Shown one piece after another: positions 8,948-17,105 of a stretch of 64,000 bases of DNA. The position numbers and the translations under genes were made by a program. The notes beneath the pieces are model-generated. The model was not told the origin of the DNA. It searched no databases and saw only the letters and a list, made by a program, of their open reading frames with translations. Source of the DNA: Caulobacter sp. UNC279MFTsu5.1. Lineage in GTDB: Bacteria; Pseudomonadota; Alphaproteobacteria; Caulobacterales; Caulobacteraceae. The stretch spans positions 62,001 through 126,000 of the forward strand of contig NZ_FORN01000008.1 of assembly GCF_900114015.1 (NCBI RefSeq), given 5' to 3'. How positions within the stretch are numbered: position 1 is the first letter of the stretch; each line of letters opens with the position of its first letter.

Positions 8948-11356
8948 CTAGCCCGTGACCGTCAGCGTCGCCGGCTTCAGCTGGGCCGAGTTCGGGCCCG
9001 ACAGCAGGGTGAACTGGCCCGGCTCGACCACGCGCTTCATCTCCAGGTTCCACAGCGACAGGTCCAGCGGCGAGACCTCGAAGGTCACCGTCTGCTTGGC
9101 CCCGGGCGCCAGGGTCACGCGCTTGAAGTGCTTCAGCTCCAGCAGCGGACGGGTCACGGAAGCCGCCTCATCGTGGATGTAGAGCTGCACCACCTCGTCG
9201 CCGGCGACCTTGCCGGTGTTGGTCACGTCGACCTCGACCTTGACGGTCTCGCCAGCGCCGATCTGCGCCTTGGCCGGGCGCGGGGCCGAGATGTCGAAGG
9301 TGGTGTAGGACAGGCCGAAGCCGAACGGGTAGAGCGGCGAGGTGTCGCCCAGCAGATAGCCGCGGCGGGCCGTGGGCTTGCGGTTGTAGTAGATCGGCAG
9401 CTGGCCGACGTCGCGGGCGATGCTGACCGGCAGCTTGCCGCCCGGGTTGGCGCGGCCGAACAGGATGTCGGCGGCGGCGTTGCCGGTCTCCTGGCCCAGG
9501 TACCAGCCCTCGACCAGGGCGTCGGCCCGTTCGGCCAAGAGGTTCACCGACAGCGGGCGACCGTTCAGCAGGAAGACGACCGTGGGCTTGCCCAGGTCGA
9601 AGATCGCCTTGGCCAGGTCGTTCTGCTGGCCGATCAGGTCCAGGCTGTCGCGATCGCCCAGGTGATTGTCGGCCCAGGCCTCGCGGCTGGTCTGCTCGTT
9701 GTCGCCCAGCACCATGACGACCACGTCGGCCTTCCTGGCCACCTCGACGGCCTCGGCGATCAGCTTGGCGTTGACGGCCGGGTCGACCAGCTTGACCTCG
9801 TCCTGGGCCCAGACGTGGCTTTCGGTGATCCGCACGGCCTCGGCGTAGTCCAGCGTGAAGCCGCTCTTCTTGGCCTCGGCCTGCAGTCCCTCGTAGATCG
9901 ACACCACATGGCGCGGCACGTCGCTGTAGCCGCCGATCGGCGTGTCCTTGGCGTGCGTGCCCAGCAGGGCCAGGCGCTTGAACTTCGACGGATCGAGCGG
10001 CAACACGCCCTTGTCGTTCTTCAGCAGCACCACCGCCTTGCGTGCGGCTTCGCGGGCCAGGGCGACGGCGTCGGGCGCGGCGGTCTTGGCGTCGGCCGTC
10101 TTCTCGTCGGCGTAGGGGTTCTCGAACAGCCCGCCCTCGAACTTGATGGCCAGCACCCGGGCCACCGCCTCGTCGACCTGGCTCTGCTGGATGCGGCCGG
10201 CCTTCACCAGCTCGGGCAGCAGGGCGTAGGCCTCGCCGTCGGGCAGCTCGATGTCGACCGTGGCGTTCATCGCCATCACGGCGGTGTCGGCCAGGCTGTC
10301 GGTCAGCTTGTGGCGGCCGGCCAGTTCCTTGATGGCGAAATAGTCGCTCATCGTCGCGCCCTTGAAGCCCCACTCGCCGCGCAGCACGTCGTGCAGCAGC
10401 CAGCGGTTGGCGTGCGAGGGCACCCCGTCGATCTCGTTGTACGACGGCATGACCGAGCGCACCGGCAGCTCCTTCACCGCCCGTTCGAACGGCGGGAAGA
10501 AGTTCTCGCGCAGGGTCCGTTCGGCGATCTGGGCCGGGCCGACATTGGTGCCGTTCTCCGGCTGGCCGTGGCCGGTCATGTGCTTGAGGGTGACGAACAC
10601 CTTGTCCTTGGCCAGCGGCAGGGTCTTGCCCTGGAAGCCGCGGATCGCCGCCAGGCCGATCTCGGCGCACAGGTGCGGGTCCTCGCCGTAGGTTTCCTCG
10701 ATGCGGCCCCAGCGCGGGTCGCGGGCCACGTCGACCACCGGGGCCAGGGCGATGTTGGAGCCGCGGGCCCGCATCTCGCGGGCGGCGACGGCGAAGCTCT
10801 TCTCGACGATGTCCGGATCGAAGGTCGAGGCCAGGGCGATGGCCTGCGGAAAGCTGGTGGCGTCGCGCGCGACGTAGCCGTGCAGGGCCTCGTCGTGCAT
10901 CAGCATCGGAATGCCCAGGCGCGTCTGCTCCATCGCCCACTTCTGGGCGGCGTTGACGTAGCGGGCGGTTTCCTTGGCGTTGCGGTTGACCGAGCCGTCG
11001 TCGGCGCCGGCGGCGGCGTCGACCACCGTCGCGGGCTTGAGGCCCTTGCGGTCGCTCGGGCGCGAAATCTGGCCCAGGCCGTTGGGGAAATTCTTGCTGG
11101 CCTCCTGCGGCGAGAACTCGCCCTCGGGGGTCTGGATCTTGGCCTTGGTCAGCCAGATGCCGATCAGCTGGGCGGCCTTCTCCTCCAGCGTCATGCGCGA
11201 GAGCAGGTCGCGGACCCGCAGTTCGACCGGCTGGGCCGGGTCCTTGTACAGCGGCTTGCCGGCGGCCGGGGCGGCGGCGCGGGCAAGGGTCGAGGACGCG
11301 GCGGCCAAGGCGGCCAGGCTGACGCCGAGCGTGCGGCGGGTGACGGTCTGGCTCAT
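8948..11356 (-). CDS. Glycoside hydrolase family 3 (beta-glucosidase or beta-xylosidase), Tat-exported
   Basis: 802 residues from the start at 11356, supported by an AAGAGA ribosome site and a twin-arginine signal (T-V-T-R-R-T-L-G-V-S-L). The GH3 N-terminal barrel carries ARDPRWGR (211-218), KHMTGHG (258-264) and the nucleophile motif ATMSDYF, with Asp338 as the likely nucleophile. The alpha/beta sandwich and a C-terminal fibronectin-type-III-like domain follow (GETVKVEVDVTNTGKVAG). These enzymes trim beta-linked oligosaccharides in the periplasm. Activity on xylo- or gluco-oligosaccharides cannot be told apart here; the GH67 and esterase neighbours favour xylan. Confidence 0.9.
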   Translation of the reverse strand: MSQTVTRRTLGVSLAALAAASSTLARAAAPAAGKPLYKDPAQPVELRVRDLLSRMTLEEKAAQLIGIWLTKAKIQTPEGEFSPQEASKNFPNGLGQISRPSDRKGLKPATVVDAAAGADDGSVNRNAKETARYVNAAQKWAMEQTRLGIPMLMHDEALHGYVARDATSFPQAIALASTFDPDIVEKSFAVAAREMRARGSNIALAPVVDVARDPRWGRIEETYGEDPHLCAEIGLAAIRGFQGKTLPLAKDKVFVTLKHMTGHGQPENGTNVGPAQIAERTLRENFFPPFERAVKELPVRSVMPSYNEIDGVPSHANRWLLHDVLRGEWGFKGATMSDYFAIKELAGRHKLTDSLADTAVMAMNATVDIELPDGEAYALLPELVKAGRIQQSQVDEAVARVLAIKFEGGLFENPYADEKTADAKTAAPDAVALAREAARKAVVLLKNDKGVLPLDPSKFKRLALLGTHAKDTPIGGYSDVPRHVVSIYEGLQAEAKKSGFTLDYAEAVRITESHVWAQDEVKLVDPAVNAKLIAEAVEVARKADVVVMVLGDNEQTSREAWADNHLGDRDSLDLIGQQNDLAKAIFDLGKPTVVFLLNGRPLSVNLLAERADALVEGWYLGQETGNAAADILFGRANPGGKLPVSIARDVGQLPIYYNRKPTARRGYLLGDTSPLYPFGFGLSYTTFDISAPRPAKAQIGAGETVKVEVDVTNTGKVAGDEVVQLYIHDEAASVTRPLLELKHFKRVTLAPGAKQTVTFEVSPLDLSLWNLEMKRVVEPGQFTLLSGPNSAQLKPATLTVTG

Positions 11357-11469
11357 GATCTCTTTCGTTTCCCCACGATGGAACAAACCGTCGAACGGAC
11401 GGTGGCGGCGTTGCTCGCCGACGTTGAAGGGCAGTATGGAAGCAGAGATCTGACCACTCAAGTTTTTTA

Positions 11470-11485
11470 TGGTACCGGTCTCATT
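11470..11485. promoter_or_regulatory. CCGG-centred operator-like site between GH3 and esterase
   Basis: TGGTACCGGTCTCATT in the divergent spacer matches the site at 21158-21173 at 11 of 16 positions, including the central ACCGGT. It is a weaker member of the site family seen upstream of the epimerase (21158), the hydratase (61747) and the ExuT-like carrier (62685). Confidence 0.35.
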
Positions 11486-11550
11486 CCCTTGCCTGGGATC
11501 GGGTGAGCAAAAAGGGCCCATCGTCGAACGGGCCGGAGCTGGAGGAAGCC

Positions 11551-12816
11551 TTGGATATCGGAAAACGCGCCCTGGTCGGGCTGGCGATCGCGCTTTCGAT
11601 CAGCGCCGGTCCCGTCACGATGGCTTCCGCCGCGCCGACTCGGGCGGCGAAGACCGAGCGCTGGGTGGCCTCCTGGGCCTCGGCCCAGATGATCCCCGCG
11701 GCCAAGGACGCCCTGCCCGCCGCCGAGGTCGTCGACGGCGCGCTGCGCCAGACCCTGCGGCTCAGCACCGGCGGCGGCAAGATCCGCGTGCGGCTGTCCA
11801 ACGCCTTCGGGACCGAGCCGCTGAAGCTGTCGGGCGTCCATGTCGCCCTGGCCGCCGCGCCCGGCTCGGCCCGCATCGACCTGGCCAGCGACCGGGCCCT
11901 GGCCTTCTCCGGCCGTCCCGAGGTCACGATTCCCGCCGGCGCCGAATACCTGTCCGACCCGATCGACTTCCCGGCCGCGCCCCTGGCGAATCTAGCCGTC
12001 ACGATCCGCTTCGACGGCCCGCCCCCGGCCCAACAGACCAGCCATCCGGGCTCGCGCACCACCTCGTGGTTCGGGGCCGGCGACCAGCTGGCGGCCGCGG
12101 AGCTGACCGGCGGCAAGTCGCTTGACCACTGGTTCGTGATCGCGGGCGTCGATGTGCTGCGACCGGCCGGCGCCAGCCTAGTGACCTTCGGCGACTCGAT
12201 CACCGACGGCTACGGCGTCACCACCAACGGGAACAACCGCTGGCCCGACATCCTAGCCGCCCGGCTGCAGGCCGATCCGCGCACCCGGGGCGTGGGCGTG
12301 CTGAACGCCGGCATCGGCGGCAATCGGCTGGTGCTGGACGGCCTGGGCCCCAACGCCATGGCCCGCTTCGACCGCGACGTGCTGAACCAGGCCGGCGTCA
12401 GGTACGTCATCCTGCTGGAGGGCGTGAACGACCTGGGGACCCTGACCCGCGAACAGCCGGCCAGCCCCGAGGCCCACGCCGCCCTGGTGAACCGGATGAC
12501 CGCCTCGTACGACCAGATGATCCGCCGCGCCCGCGAGCGCGGGATCAAGGTCTACGGCGCCACCATCATGCCCTTCGGCGGATCGGGCTACTATCACCCC
12601 GACGCAGCCAACGAGCAGGACCGCCAGGCGGTCAACGCCTGGATCCGGACGCCCGGCCGCTTCGACGCGGTGATCGACTTCGACCGGCTGATGCGCGACC
12701 CGGCCAATCCCGGCAAGCTGGCGCCGGCCTACGACTCCGGCGACGGCCTGCATCCGTCCCTGGCCGGCTACAAGGCCATGGCCGACGCCGTGCCGCTGGA
12801 GCTGTTCACGCGCTGA
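11551..12816 (+). CDS. Secreted SGNH/GDSL-family esterase
   Basis: 421 residues if it starts at TTG 11551, which sits 5 bases after a strong GGAGGAAG and gives a clean signal peptide (D-I-G-K-R-A-L-V-G-L-A cut near A-S-A). An ATG-like start further upstream (11503) would add a hydrophilic extension without a ribosome site. A beta-rich N-terminal domain is followed by the SGNH hydrolase: block I VTFGDSITDG (Ser), block II GIGGNRL (Gly), block III LEGVNDLG (Asn) and block V GDGLHPS (Asp/His). Such enzymes deacetylate or de-esterify polysaccharides; removing acetyl groups from xylan would fit the locus, but that substrate is inferred. It is divergent from the GH3 gene. Confidence 0.85.
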   Translation: MDIGKRALVGLAIALSISAGPVTMASAAPTRAAKTERWVASWASAQMIPAAKDALPAAEVVDGALRQTLRLSTGGGKIRVRLSNAFGTEPLKLSGVHVALAAAPGSARIDLASDRALAFSGRPEVTIPAGAEYLSDPIDFPAAPLANLAVTIRFDGPPPAQQTSHPGSRTTSWFGAGDQLAAAELTGGKSLDHWFVIAGVDVLRPAGASLVTFGDSITDGYGVTTNGNNRWPDILAARLQADPRTRGVGVLNAGIGGNRLVLDGLGPNAMARFDRDVLNQAGVRYVILLEGVNDLGTLTREQPASPEAHAALVNRMTASYDQMIRRARERGIKVYGATIMPFGGSGYYHPDAANEQDRQAVNAWIRTPGRFDAVIDFDRLMRDPANPGKLAPAYDSGDGLHPSLAGYKAMADAVPLELFTR

Positions 12817-12905
12817 CGCCCGCCGCCGGACCCGGAACCATCCAAGATTGAGATCCATGTCGAACGCGCATGACGAGTAACAAAATCGGCATTGGTCATG
12901 AGCGG

Positions 12906-12950
12906 GGTTGTGGCGCTAGCATCACAACCGAACGTCGCATTTCGACGTTC
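12906..12950. other. Two adjacent perfect hairpins after the esterase
   Basis: Stem 1 pairs GGTTGTG (12906-12912) with CACAACC (12923-12929). Stem 2 pairs GAACGTCG (12930-12937) with CGACGTTC (12943-12950). They touch with no spacer. No T-run follows, so this is not a classic terminator. It could be RNA structure, a small RNA or a regulatory site. Confidence 0.45.
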
Positions 12951-13038
12951 CATGACCCCCCCTTGATCTGGATGGGCGCCGATTTTCCCCCTCGGCGTCC
13001 ATCCTTTTTCGGCGCGCTCCAGAACGCCTCGGCCGCCG

Positions 13039-13305
13039 GATCGGACGGGCGACCCGGATCTCGACGGGCGCCTCCAGGTTCGCGTCCCAGGCCGACCGAC
13101 CGCCGCCGAGGCTGTCGGCGTCCTGATCGCCGGCGGACAGAAAAGCTTCAAGGTCACCGGTTACAACCCGACCGGCCGGCCGCTGCGCGCGGCGATGACC
13201 GGGTTGCACGTCGAGGCCGGCAAGACCGGTTATCGCGTCCGCATCCTCGTCCCGGCCGGCGCGCCGGAGATCACCCCGTTCAACAACACCGTCATCGCCC
13301 CCTGA
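13039..13305 (+). pseudogene. Coding remnant without a start codon (C-terminal fragment)
   Basis: This frame ends at TGA 13303-13305 and is open back to about 12967. It has strongly coding codon use (almost all third positions G or C) from about 13105 to the stop, with protein-like sequence such as KVTGYNPTGRPLRAAMTG and YRVRILVPAGAPEITPFNN. No ATG or GTG precedes that coding core in frame, and the only TTG is late, at 13204. A frameshifted or truncated gene fits best. An unrecognised start or a sequencing frameshift near 13040-13090 would also explain it. I recognise no family. Confidence 0.4.
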
Positions 13306-13318
13306 TTTAGCTTGGAGA

Positions 13319-13348
13319 CCCCGGAGCCGACGCGCTCCGGGGGCGTTT
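13319..13348 (+). terminator. Hairpin terminator-like structure
   Basis: CCCCGGAGC (13319-13327) pairs with GCTCCGGGG (13334-13342) across a 6-base loop and is followed by GCGTTTGC. It lies 13 bases after the stop of the remnant at 13039-13305 and just before the small gene at 13357. This supports the remnant being the end of a once-functional transcription unit. Confidence 0.55.
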
Positions 13349-13356
13349 GCTCACCC

Positions 13357-13560
13357 ATGGCCGAAACCCTCACCGTACCCCGCGACCTCGTCCAACGCCT
13401 GCGCGCCCGGCTGCCCGCCGTGACGCGCGAGCACCTGTTCGACTGCTACGCGATCAGCGAAACCACCTGGACCAAGCTGCGCGACGGCAAGCCGATCAAG
13501 CGCTCGACGCTCGAGCGCATCCTGCAGCGCTACGAACGCTTGCTGGCCCGCGCGGCATGA
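13357..13560 (+). CDS. Small protein with helix-turn-helix-like region
   Basis: 67 residues starting at ATG 13357 (M-A-E-T-L-T-V-P-R-D-L-V-Q-R-L). The C-terminal half, Y-A-I-S-E-T-T-W-T-K-L-R-D-G-K-P-I-K-R-S-T-L, looks like the recognition part of a phage-repressor-type HTH (a short turn, then a basic helix that ends in G-K-P). Codon use is coding. It has no obvious operon partner; HU is 323 bases downstream. It may bind DNA as a small regulator, but I cannot assign a family with certainty. Confidence 0.6.
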   Translation: MAETLTVPRDLVQRLRARLPAVTREHLFDCYAISETTWTKLRDGKPIKRSTLERILQRYERLLARAA

Positions 13561-13883
13561 CGCCGGACCGGCGTCGGCGCGTTGCGGACGGCCTTGGCGG
13601 CGGGGCCCGGCCGCGGCGGCCTTCGGCGCCGATTCTCGGGATTCGCCGCCCTTCTTCGCAGGCGCACAATCGGTTCGCGCTTGCACAAGCGCCTCGTCGC
13701 CAGCGGCTGCCGGGTTCGCCTGTTTCCTTTAGTGGGTTGATAGGACGGCGATTTTCCGCAACCTGGCGCCGGCCCGCCCCCGTTGGACAGGCGCGTTAAC
13801 CCTCGTTCTCATGATGAGGTGACAAAGCGCGTTTGGCCCGGCAGGGTTGGCTCTCTTTTGATTCCCAGCAGATGAGCTGATTT
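13561..13883 (+). other. Intergenic region upstream of the HU gene
   Basis: 323 bases without a convincing gene; open frames here have poor codon use. The last 100 bases include GTTGGACAGGCGCGTTAACC and lead into a weak ribosome site before 13884, so the HU promoter probably lies here. I do not see a confident -10/-35 pair. Confidence 0.4.
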
Positions 13884-14162
13884 ATGAACGTTTCGGATCT
13901 GGTCGACGCCGCCGTGGCCGCCGACGACAAGCTGACCAAGGCCCAAGCCAAGGCCATCATCGACGGCGTCTTCAAGTCGCTGACCGACGCCGCCGTGAAG
14001 GGCGAAGAAGCCTCGATCCCGGGCTTCGGCAAGTTCAAGGTCCAGGCCAAGCCGGCCCGCACCGGCCGCAACCCCTCGACGGGCGCCGCGATCGAGATCG
14101 CGGCCAGCAAGAAGGTCGCCTTCACGCCGGCCAAGCAACTGAAGGACGCCGTCAACGGCTGA
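13884..14162 (+). CDS. hup: HU family DNA-binding protein
   Basis: 92 residues, the standard length for HU. The helical N-terminus (VSDLVDAAVAADDKLTKAQA) is followed by the beta-arm signature GFGKFKVQAKPARTGRNPST, with the conserved R-x-G-R-N-P-x-T-G, and the C-terminal KKVAFTPAKQLKDAVNG. HU is a dimeric nucleoid protein that bends DNA without strict sequence preference. It is a single gene followed by a perfect 11-base stem hairpin. HU and IHF differ at few positions; the sequence and lack of IHF-type extensions favour HU. Confidence 0.93.
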   Translation: MNVSDLVDAAVAADDKLTKAQAKAIIDGVFKSLTDAAVKGEEASIPGFGKFKVQAKPARTGRNPSTGAAIEIAASKKVAFTPAKQLKDAVNG

Positions 14163-14171
14163 TCCCTCGGC

Positions 14172-14199
14172 GAGCGGCCGGTCTCACCACCGGCCGCTC
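14172..14199 (+). terminator. Hairpin after the HU gene
   Basis: GAGCGGCCGGT (14172-14182) and ACCGGCCGCTC (14189-14199) form a perfect 11-base stem with loop CTCACC, 10 bases after the HU stop. No T-run follows, but position and stability make it the likely 3' end of the hup transcript. Confidence 0.65.
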
Positions 14200-14345
14200 A
14201 TCCGGCCTTCAGGCGCTCTGAACTTCTGACTCCAGAGCCTGAAGCGCCCGCCTCGTCTGGTTCGACCGATGCGGCTTTTCCGGACGGCCCCAGGCGTCCG
14301 ACGCGGCGGCTCCGCCCCGCCCTCTTCTCCCAGGACATTTCAGAT

Positions 14346-15164
14346 CTACAGCGGCTTGGACGTCCGCGCCCGTCCTGACGGGTTGCGAAACAGCCGTCGC
14401 ACGGCGGCGGCGTGGCTGCGGCCCACCGGCGGCCGGGCGCCCGTCGACAGGACCGCCGTCAGGCCGCCGCCCGGGCGCGGCGCCAGCTGGGCCACCCGGT
14501 CGCGCCGCACCACGGCCGAACGATGGATGCGCACGAACGCCTCGGGGTCCAGCCGCTCCACCAGGCCGCGGATCGAATCCCGGACCAGGAAACTGCGGGC
14601 GCCGACATGCAGGCGGACATAGTCGCGCTCGGCCTCGATCCAGTCGAGGTCGCGCACCAGCACCCGCTGGGCCCCGCCCCTGCCGTCGATCCATAGCTCG
14701 GTCTCGAAATCACCCGCGGCGCTCCGTCCGTCGGCCCGCAGATCCTGGACGATCGTCCGCAGCTCGTCGATCCGCTGCTCGGCGTCGCGCGCCCGGATCT
14801 GGGCGCGGGCCCGGGCCAGGGCCTCGGCGACCCGCGTCCCGTCGAACGGCTTGAGCAGATAGTCCACCGCCGCCAGGTCGAAGGCCTGGACGGCGTAACG
14901 GTCGAAGGCGGTGGCGAAGATCACCACCGGGCCTTCAGGTCCGGCCAGGGCGCGGGCCACGCTGACCCCGTCCAGCCCCGGCATCTTGACGTCGATGATC
15001 ACCACCTGGGCGGCGGTCTCGCGGGCCAGGGCCAGGGCCTGCTCGCCATCGACGGCGGCGCCGACGATCCGCACGTCCTCGACCTCGGCCGCCAGGCGAC
15101 GCAGCCGGCGCAACGCCAGGGGCTCGTCGTCGGCCAGCAGGACGGTCAGGGCTTCCTCGCTCAT
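14346..15164 (-). CDS. LytTR-type response regulator
   Basis: 272 residues. The receiver domain has the acidic pocket ADDEP (11-15), phosphoacceptor Asp58 in VVIIDVKMPGLDG, and the conserved Thr (F-A-T-A-F-D) and Lys (D-Y-L-L-K-P-F). A linker leads to a C-terminal LytTR DNA-binding domain (VLVRDLDWIEAERDYVRLH, then D-P-E-A-F-V-R-I-H-R-S). Its start overlaps the stop of the upstream histidine kinase as ATGA, so the two proteins are made together and form a cognate pair. Its likely target is the 21-base-period direct repeat at 16254-16290, upstream of the kinase. Confidence 0.9.
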   Translation of the reverse strand: MSEEALTVLLADDEPLALRRLRRLAAEVEDVRIVGAAVDGEQALALARETAAQVVIIDVKMPGLDGVSVARALAGPEGPVVIFATAFDRYAVQAFDLAAVDYLLKPFDGTRVAEALARARAQIRARDAEQRIDELRTIVQDLRADGRSAAGDFETELWIDGRGGAQRVLVRDLDWIEAERDYVRLHVGARSFLVRDSIRGLVERLDPEAFVRIHRSAVVRRDRVAQLAPRPGGGLTAVLSTGARPPVGRSHAAAVRRLFRNPSGRARTSKPL

Positions 15165-16219
15165 GCGCGCTCCAAGGGAAGATCCAGGCGCACCTGGAAG
15201 CCCCGCGGCTCGCGGGCGCCGCAGGTCAGGCGCGCGCGTTCGCCGTAGCGGGTCTCCAAGCGGCGGCGGACGTTCTCCAACCCCACGCCCAATCCCGGCG
15301 GCGCGCCCACGCCGCCGACGCCGTCGTCGCTGATGGTGATCGACATCATGCCGTCGCGCTGGGCGGCCACGACCACCTCGATGACCAGCGGTTCGCTGCT
15401 CCGGGCCAGGCCGTGCTTGACGGCGTTCTCAATGATCGGCTGCAGGATCAGGTTGGGGACCAGGGCGTCGACCAGGCCCTCGGCCCCGCGCTCGACATAG
15501 CGCAGGCGCTCGCCGAAGCGGATCTGTTCGATGGCCACGTACTGCCGCTCGCCGTCCAACTCCTCGACCAGGGTGACCATCTCGCGCACGTCGCGCTCCA
15601 GCGAGCGGCGCAGGAAGCCCGACAGGCCCAGGATCATCTGCTCGGCCCGGTCGTTCTGGCGTTCCATCACCAGGGTGGCCAGGGCGTTGAGGGTGTTGAA
15701 CAGAAAGTGCGGGCTGATCTGGTAGCGCAGCATGCGGTTCTGGGTCTCGGTGGCCAGGACCCGCGCCGCCTCCAGCTTGAAGCGGGCCTCGCGCGCGGCG
15801 AGGTCGGCGTGCACGGCCGTGAAGATCGCCGCCCAGGCCGCGAAGAACCAGAACACCGTCCGGCCGATCAGCATCACGCCCCAGAAGGTCGACTCCGGCC
15901 AGCGCGGCAGGATCTCGCAATAGATCACGTAGTCGACCACGCCGAAGATCAGCGCGCCGATCAGCGACAGGCCCGCGATCAGCGCCAAGCGCAGACTGAA
16001 CGGCCACGGCGTCGAGCGCAGCAGCAGCGGTCGCATGGCCAGGCATAGCAGGGCCCCGAACACGCAGATGATCGCCCGCCGAACCGACCCGTCCCAGAAA
16101 TGGGGCGCCTTGGCGGTGACCCAGCTGAGGGTCAGGGCGGCATAGGCCAGCAGCCAGACCCCCGCCGTGGCGATCAGGATGGTCCGGGTCTGCTGCTGGG
16201 CGGCCGGCGTCGACGTCAT
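15161..16219 (-). CDS. LytS/AlgZ-type membrane sensor histidine kinase
   Basis: 352 residues from the start at 16219 (M-T-S-T-P-A-A-Q-Q-Q). The frame continues upstream but loses protein character. Four hydrophobic segments span about residues 14-135, then a helical linker leads to the His_kinase domain with phospho-acceptor His171 in YQISPHFLFNTLNAL. The HATPase region has NLILQPIIENAVKHGL and DDGVGGVG. There is no recognisable extracytoplasmic sensor domain, so the signal is probably membrane-borne. It is co-translated with the LytTR regulator. The divergent gene at 16401 shares its promoter region. Confidence 0.88.
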   Translation of the reverse strand: MTSTPAAQQQTRTILIATAGVWLLAYAALTLSWVTAKAPHFWDGSVRRAIICVFGALLCLAMRPLLLRSTPWPFSLRLALIAGLSLIGALIFGVVDYVIYCEILPRWPESTFWGVMLIGRTVFWFFAAWAAIFTAVHADLAAREARFKLEAARVLATETQNRMLRYQISPHFLFNTLNALATLVMERQNDRAEQMILGLSGFLRRSLERDVREMVTLVEELDGERQYVAIEQIRFGERLRYVERGAEGLVDALVPNLILQPIIENAVKHGLARSSEPLVIEVVVAAQRDGMMSITISDDGVGGVGAPPGLGVGLENVRRRLETRYGERARLTCGAREPRGFQVRLDLPLERA

Positions 16220-16253
16220 GGGCCATTGTCGCCGCTGGCGGCCCGCGCGCAAA

Positions 16254-16290
16254 GCGCCGTTCGCAGACGGAGCGGCGCCGTTGGCAGACG
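16254..16290. promoter_or_regulatory. Direct repeats with LytTR-site spacing
   Basis: GCGCCGTTCGCAGACG (16254-16269) recurs as GCGCCGTTGGCAGACG (16275-16290): 15 of 16 bases identical, period 21. Within them GCCGTTCGC and GCCGTTGGC are 9-mers separated by 12 bases, which is the known geometry of LytTR-domain binding sites. A possible third element, ACCGTTGGT, is at 16317-16325. The site lies 35 bases upstream of the kinase start, which suggests autoregulation. Confidence 0.55.
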
Positions 16291-16400
16291 TCCTCGTCGC
16301 TCGCAGCAGGACGCCGACCGTTGGTCTCCCGGCGCCTGACACGACGGCCCTCGCTGGCAAGATCGACGGGCAAGAGTCGATCCCCACGGAGAAAGGCCCG

Positions 16401-16673
16401 ATGACCGCGCGCTCCAAGGACATCCCGATGCTGACCCTGCGGGCGCAGATCACCATCGAGGTCTCGGCGCTGGACTATGTCGAGGCCGCCGAGCACCAGC
16501 GACGGGCCGAGGCCCTGCTCGAGGTGGTCCGCGCCGAATACGCCTCGGCCGCCTTCACCTTCCACCACCTGCGGCCCAGGCTGGCGGACGAGACCAAGAA
16601 GGCCGGCGAAGCGACCCCGCCGCGCCGCTACAAGACCCGCCCCCGCGTGCTGGCGGTCTATCATGACAGCTGA
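16401..16673 (+). CDS. Hypothetical small protein
   Basis: 90 residues starting at ATG 16401, 6 bases after a strong GGAGAAAGG. The middle (L-D-Y-V-E-A-A-E-H-Q-R-R-A-E-A-L-L-E-V-V-R) is an amphipathic helix and the C-terminus is basic (R-R-Y-K-T-R-P-R-V-L). There is no signal peptide or membrane segment. It overlaps the next gene by 11 bases, so they are translated together. Divergence from the kinase across the LytTR-type repeats makes it a possible target of that system. Function unknown. Confidence 0.7.
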   Translation: MTARSKDIPMLTLRAQITIEVSALDYVEAAEHQRRAEALLEVVRAEYASAAFTFHHLRPRLADETKKAGEATPPRRYKTRPRVLAVYHDS

Positions 16674-17097
16674 GGTCGTCCGCATCCGCCGCCGCGACGC
16701 CGTGCTGGCGGCGCTGGAGACCTTCCGGCGGATCCATCCCGCCATCAGCCTGACCAGCGTGCGGGCCTTCCTCTATGTCGCCGAGAACCCCGGCATCAAC
16801 ATCACCGAACTGGCCCTGGCCTGCGGCCTGACCGACGCCGGGGCCTCTCGCGTGGCGCGCGCCTTGGCGGGACGCAGCATCGAGCGGCCCCTGCCCCCGT
16901 CCCTGGACCTGCTGGAGTGCGTGACCAGCGCCGTCGACCCGCGCGAGCGCCTGCTGTGGCTTTCGCCCCGCGGCCAGGCCCTGGCCGCGCGCATCGAGCA
17001 GCTGATCGCCGCCCAGACCCCGATTCAGGCGCCGATCGTCGCGGTCCCGGATCCGGCGCCCGGCCCCGCCCTCCACCGTTCCACGCGCTCCAACTGA
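16663..17097 (+). CDS. MarR-like winged-helix protein
   Basis: 144 residues from ATG 16663. The body resembles a MarR-type domain: an N-terminal helix, then S-L-T-S-V-R-A-F-L-Y-V-A-E-N-P-G as helix 2, the HTH INITELALACGLTDAGASR, and a wing-like stretch that leads to L-L-W-L-S-P-R-G-Q-A-L. The C-terminal 30 residues are Pro/Ala-rich and probably disordered. It overlaps the preceding small gene and is followed 8 bases later by a membrane protein. Its targets and ligand are unknown; it could regulate this three-gene unit. Confidence 0.7.
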   Translation: MTAEVVRIRRRDAVLAALETFRRIHPAISLTSVRAFLYVAENPGINITELALACGLTDAGASRVARALAGRSIERPLPPSLDLLECVTSAVDPRERLLWLSPRGQALAARIEQLIAAQTPIQAPIVAVPDPAPGPALHRSTRSN

Positions 17098-17105
17098 GAC
17101 CGACC

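Noticed and set aside
8297-11506. A 1069-codon open frame antisense to the GH3 gene
   Set aside because: It mirrors the GH3 gene codon for codon. Its translation is rich in Gln, His, Gly and Val runs typical of antisense GC-rich frames, with no domain.
12870-13310. A 146-codon rightward frame
   Set aside because: Its C-terminal half is the Arg/Pro-rich out-of-frame shadow of the coding remnant at 13039-13305, and codon use favours the other frame.
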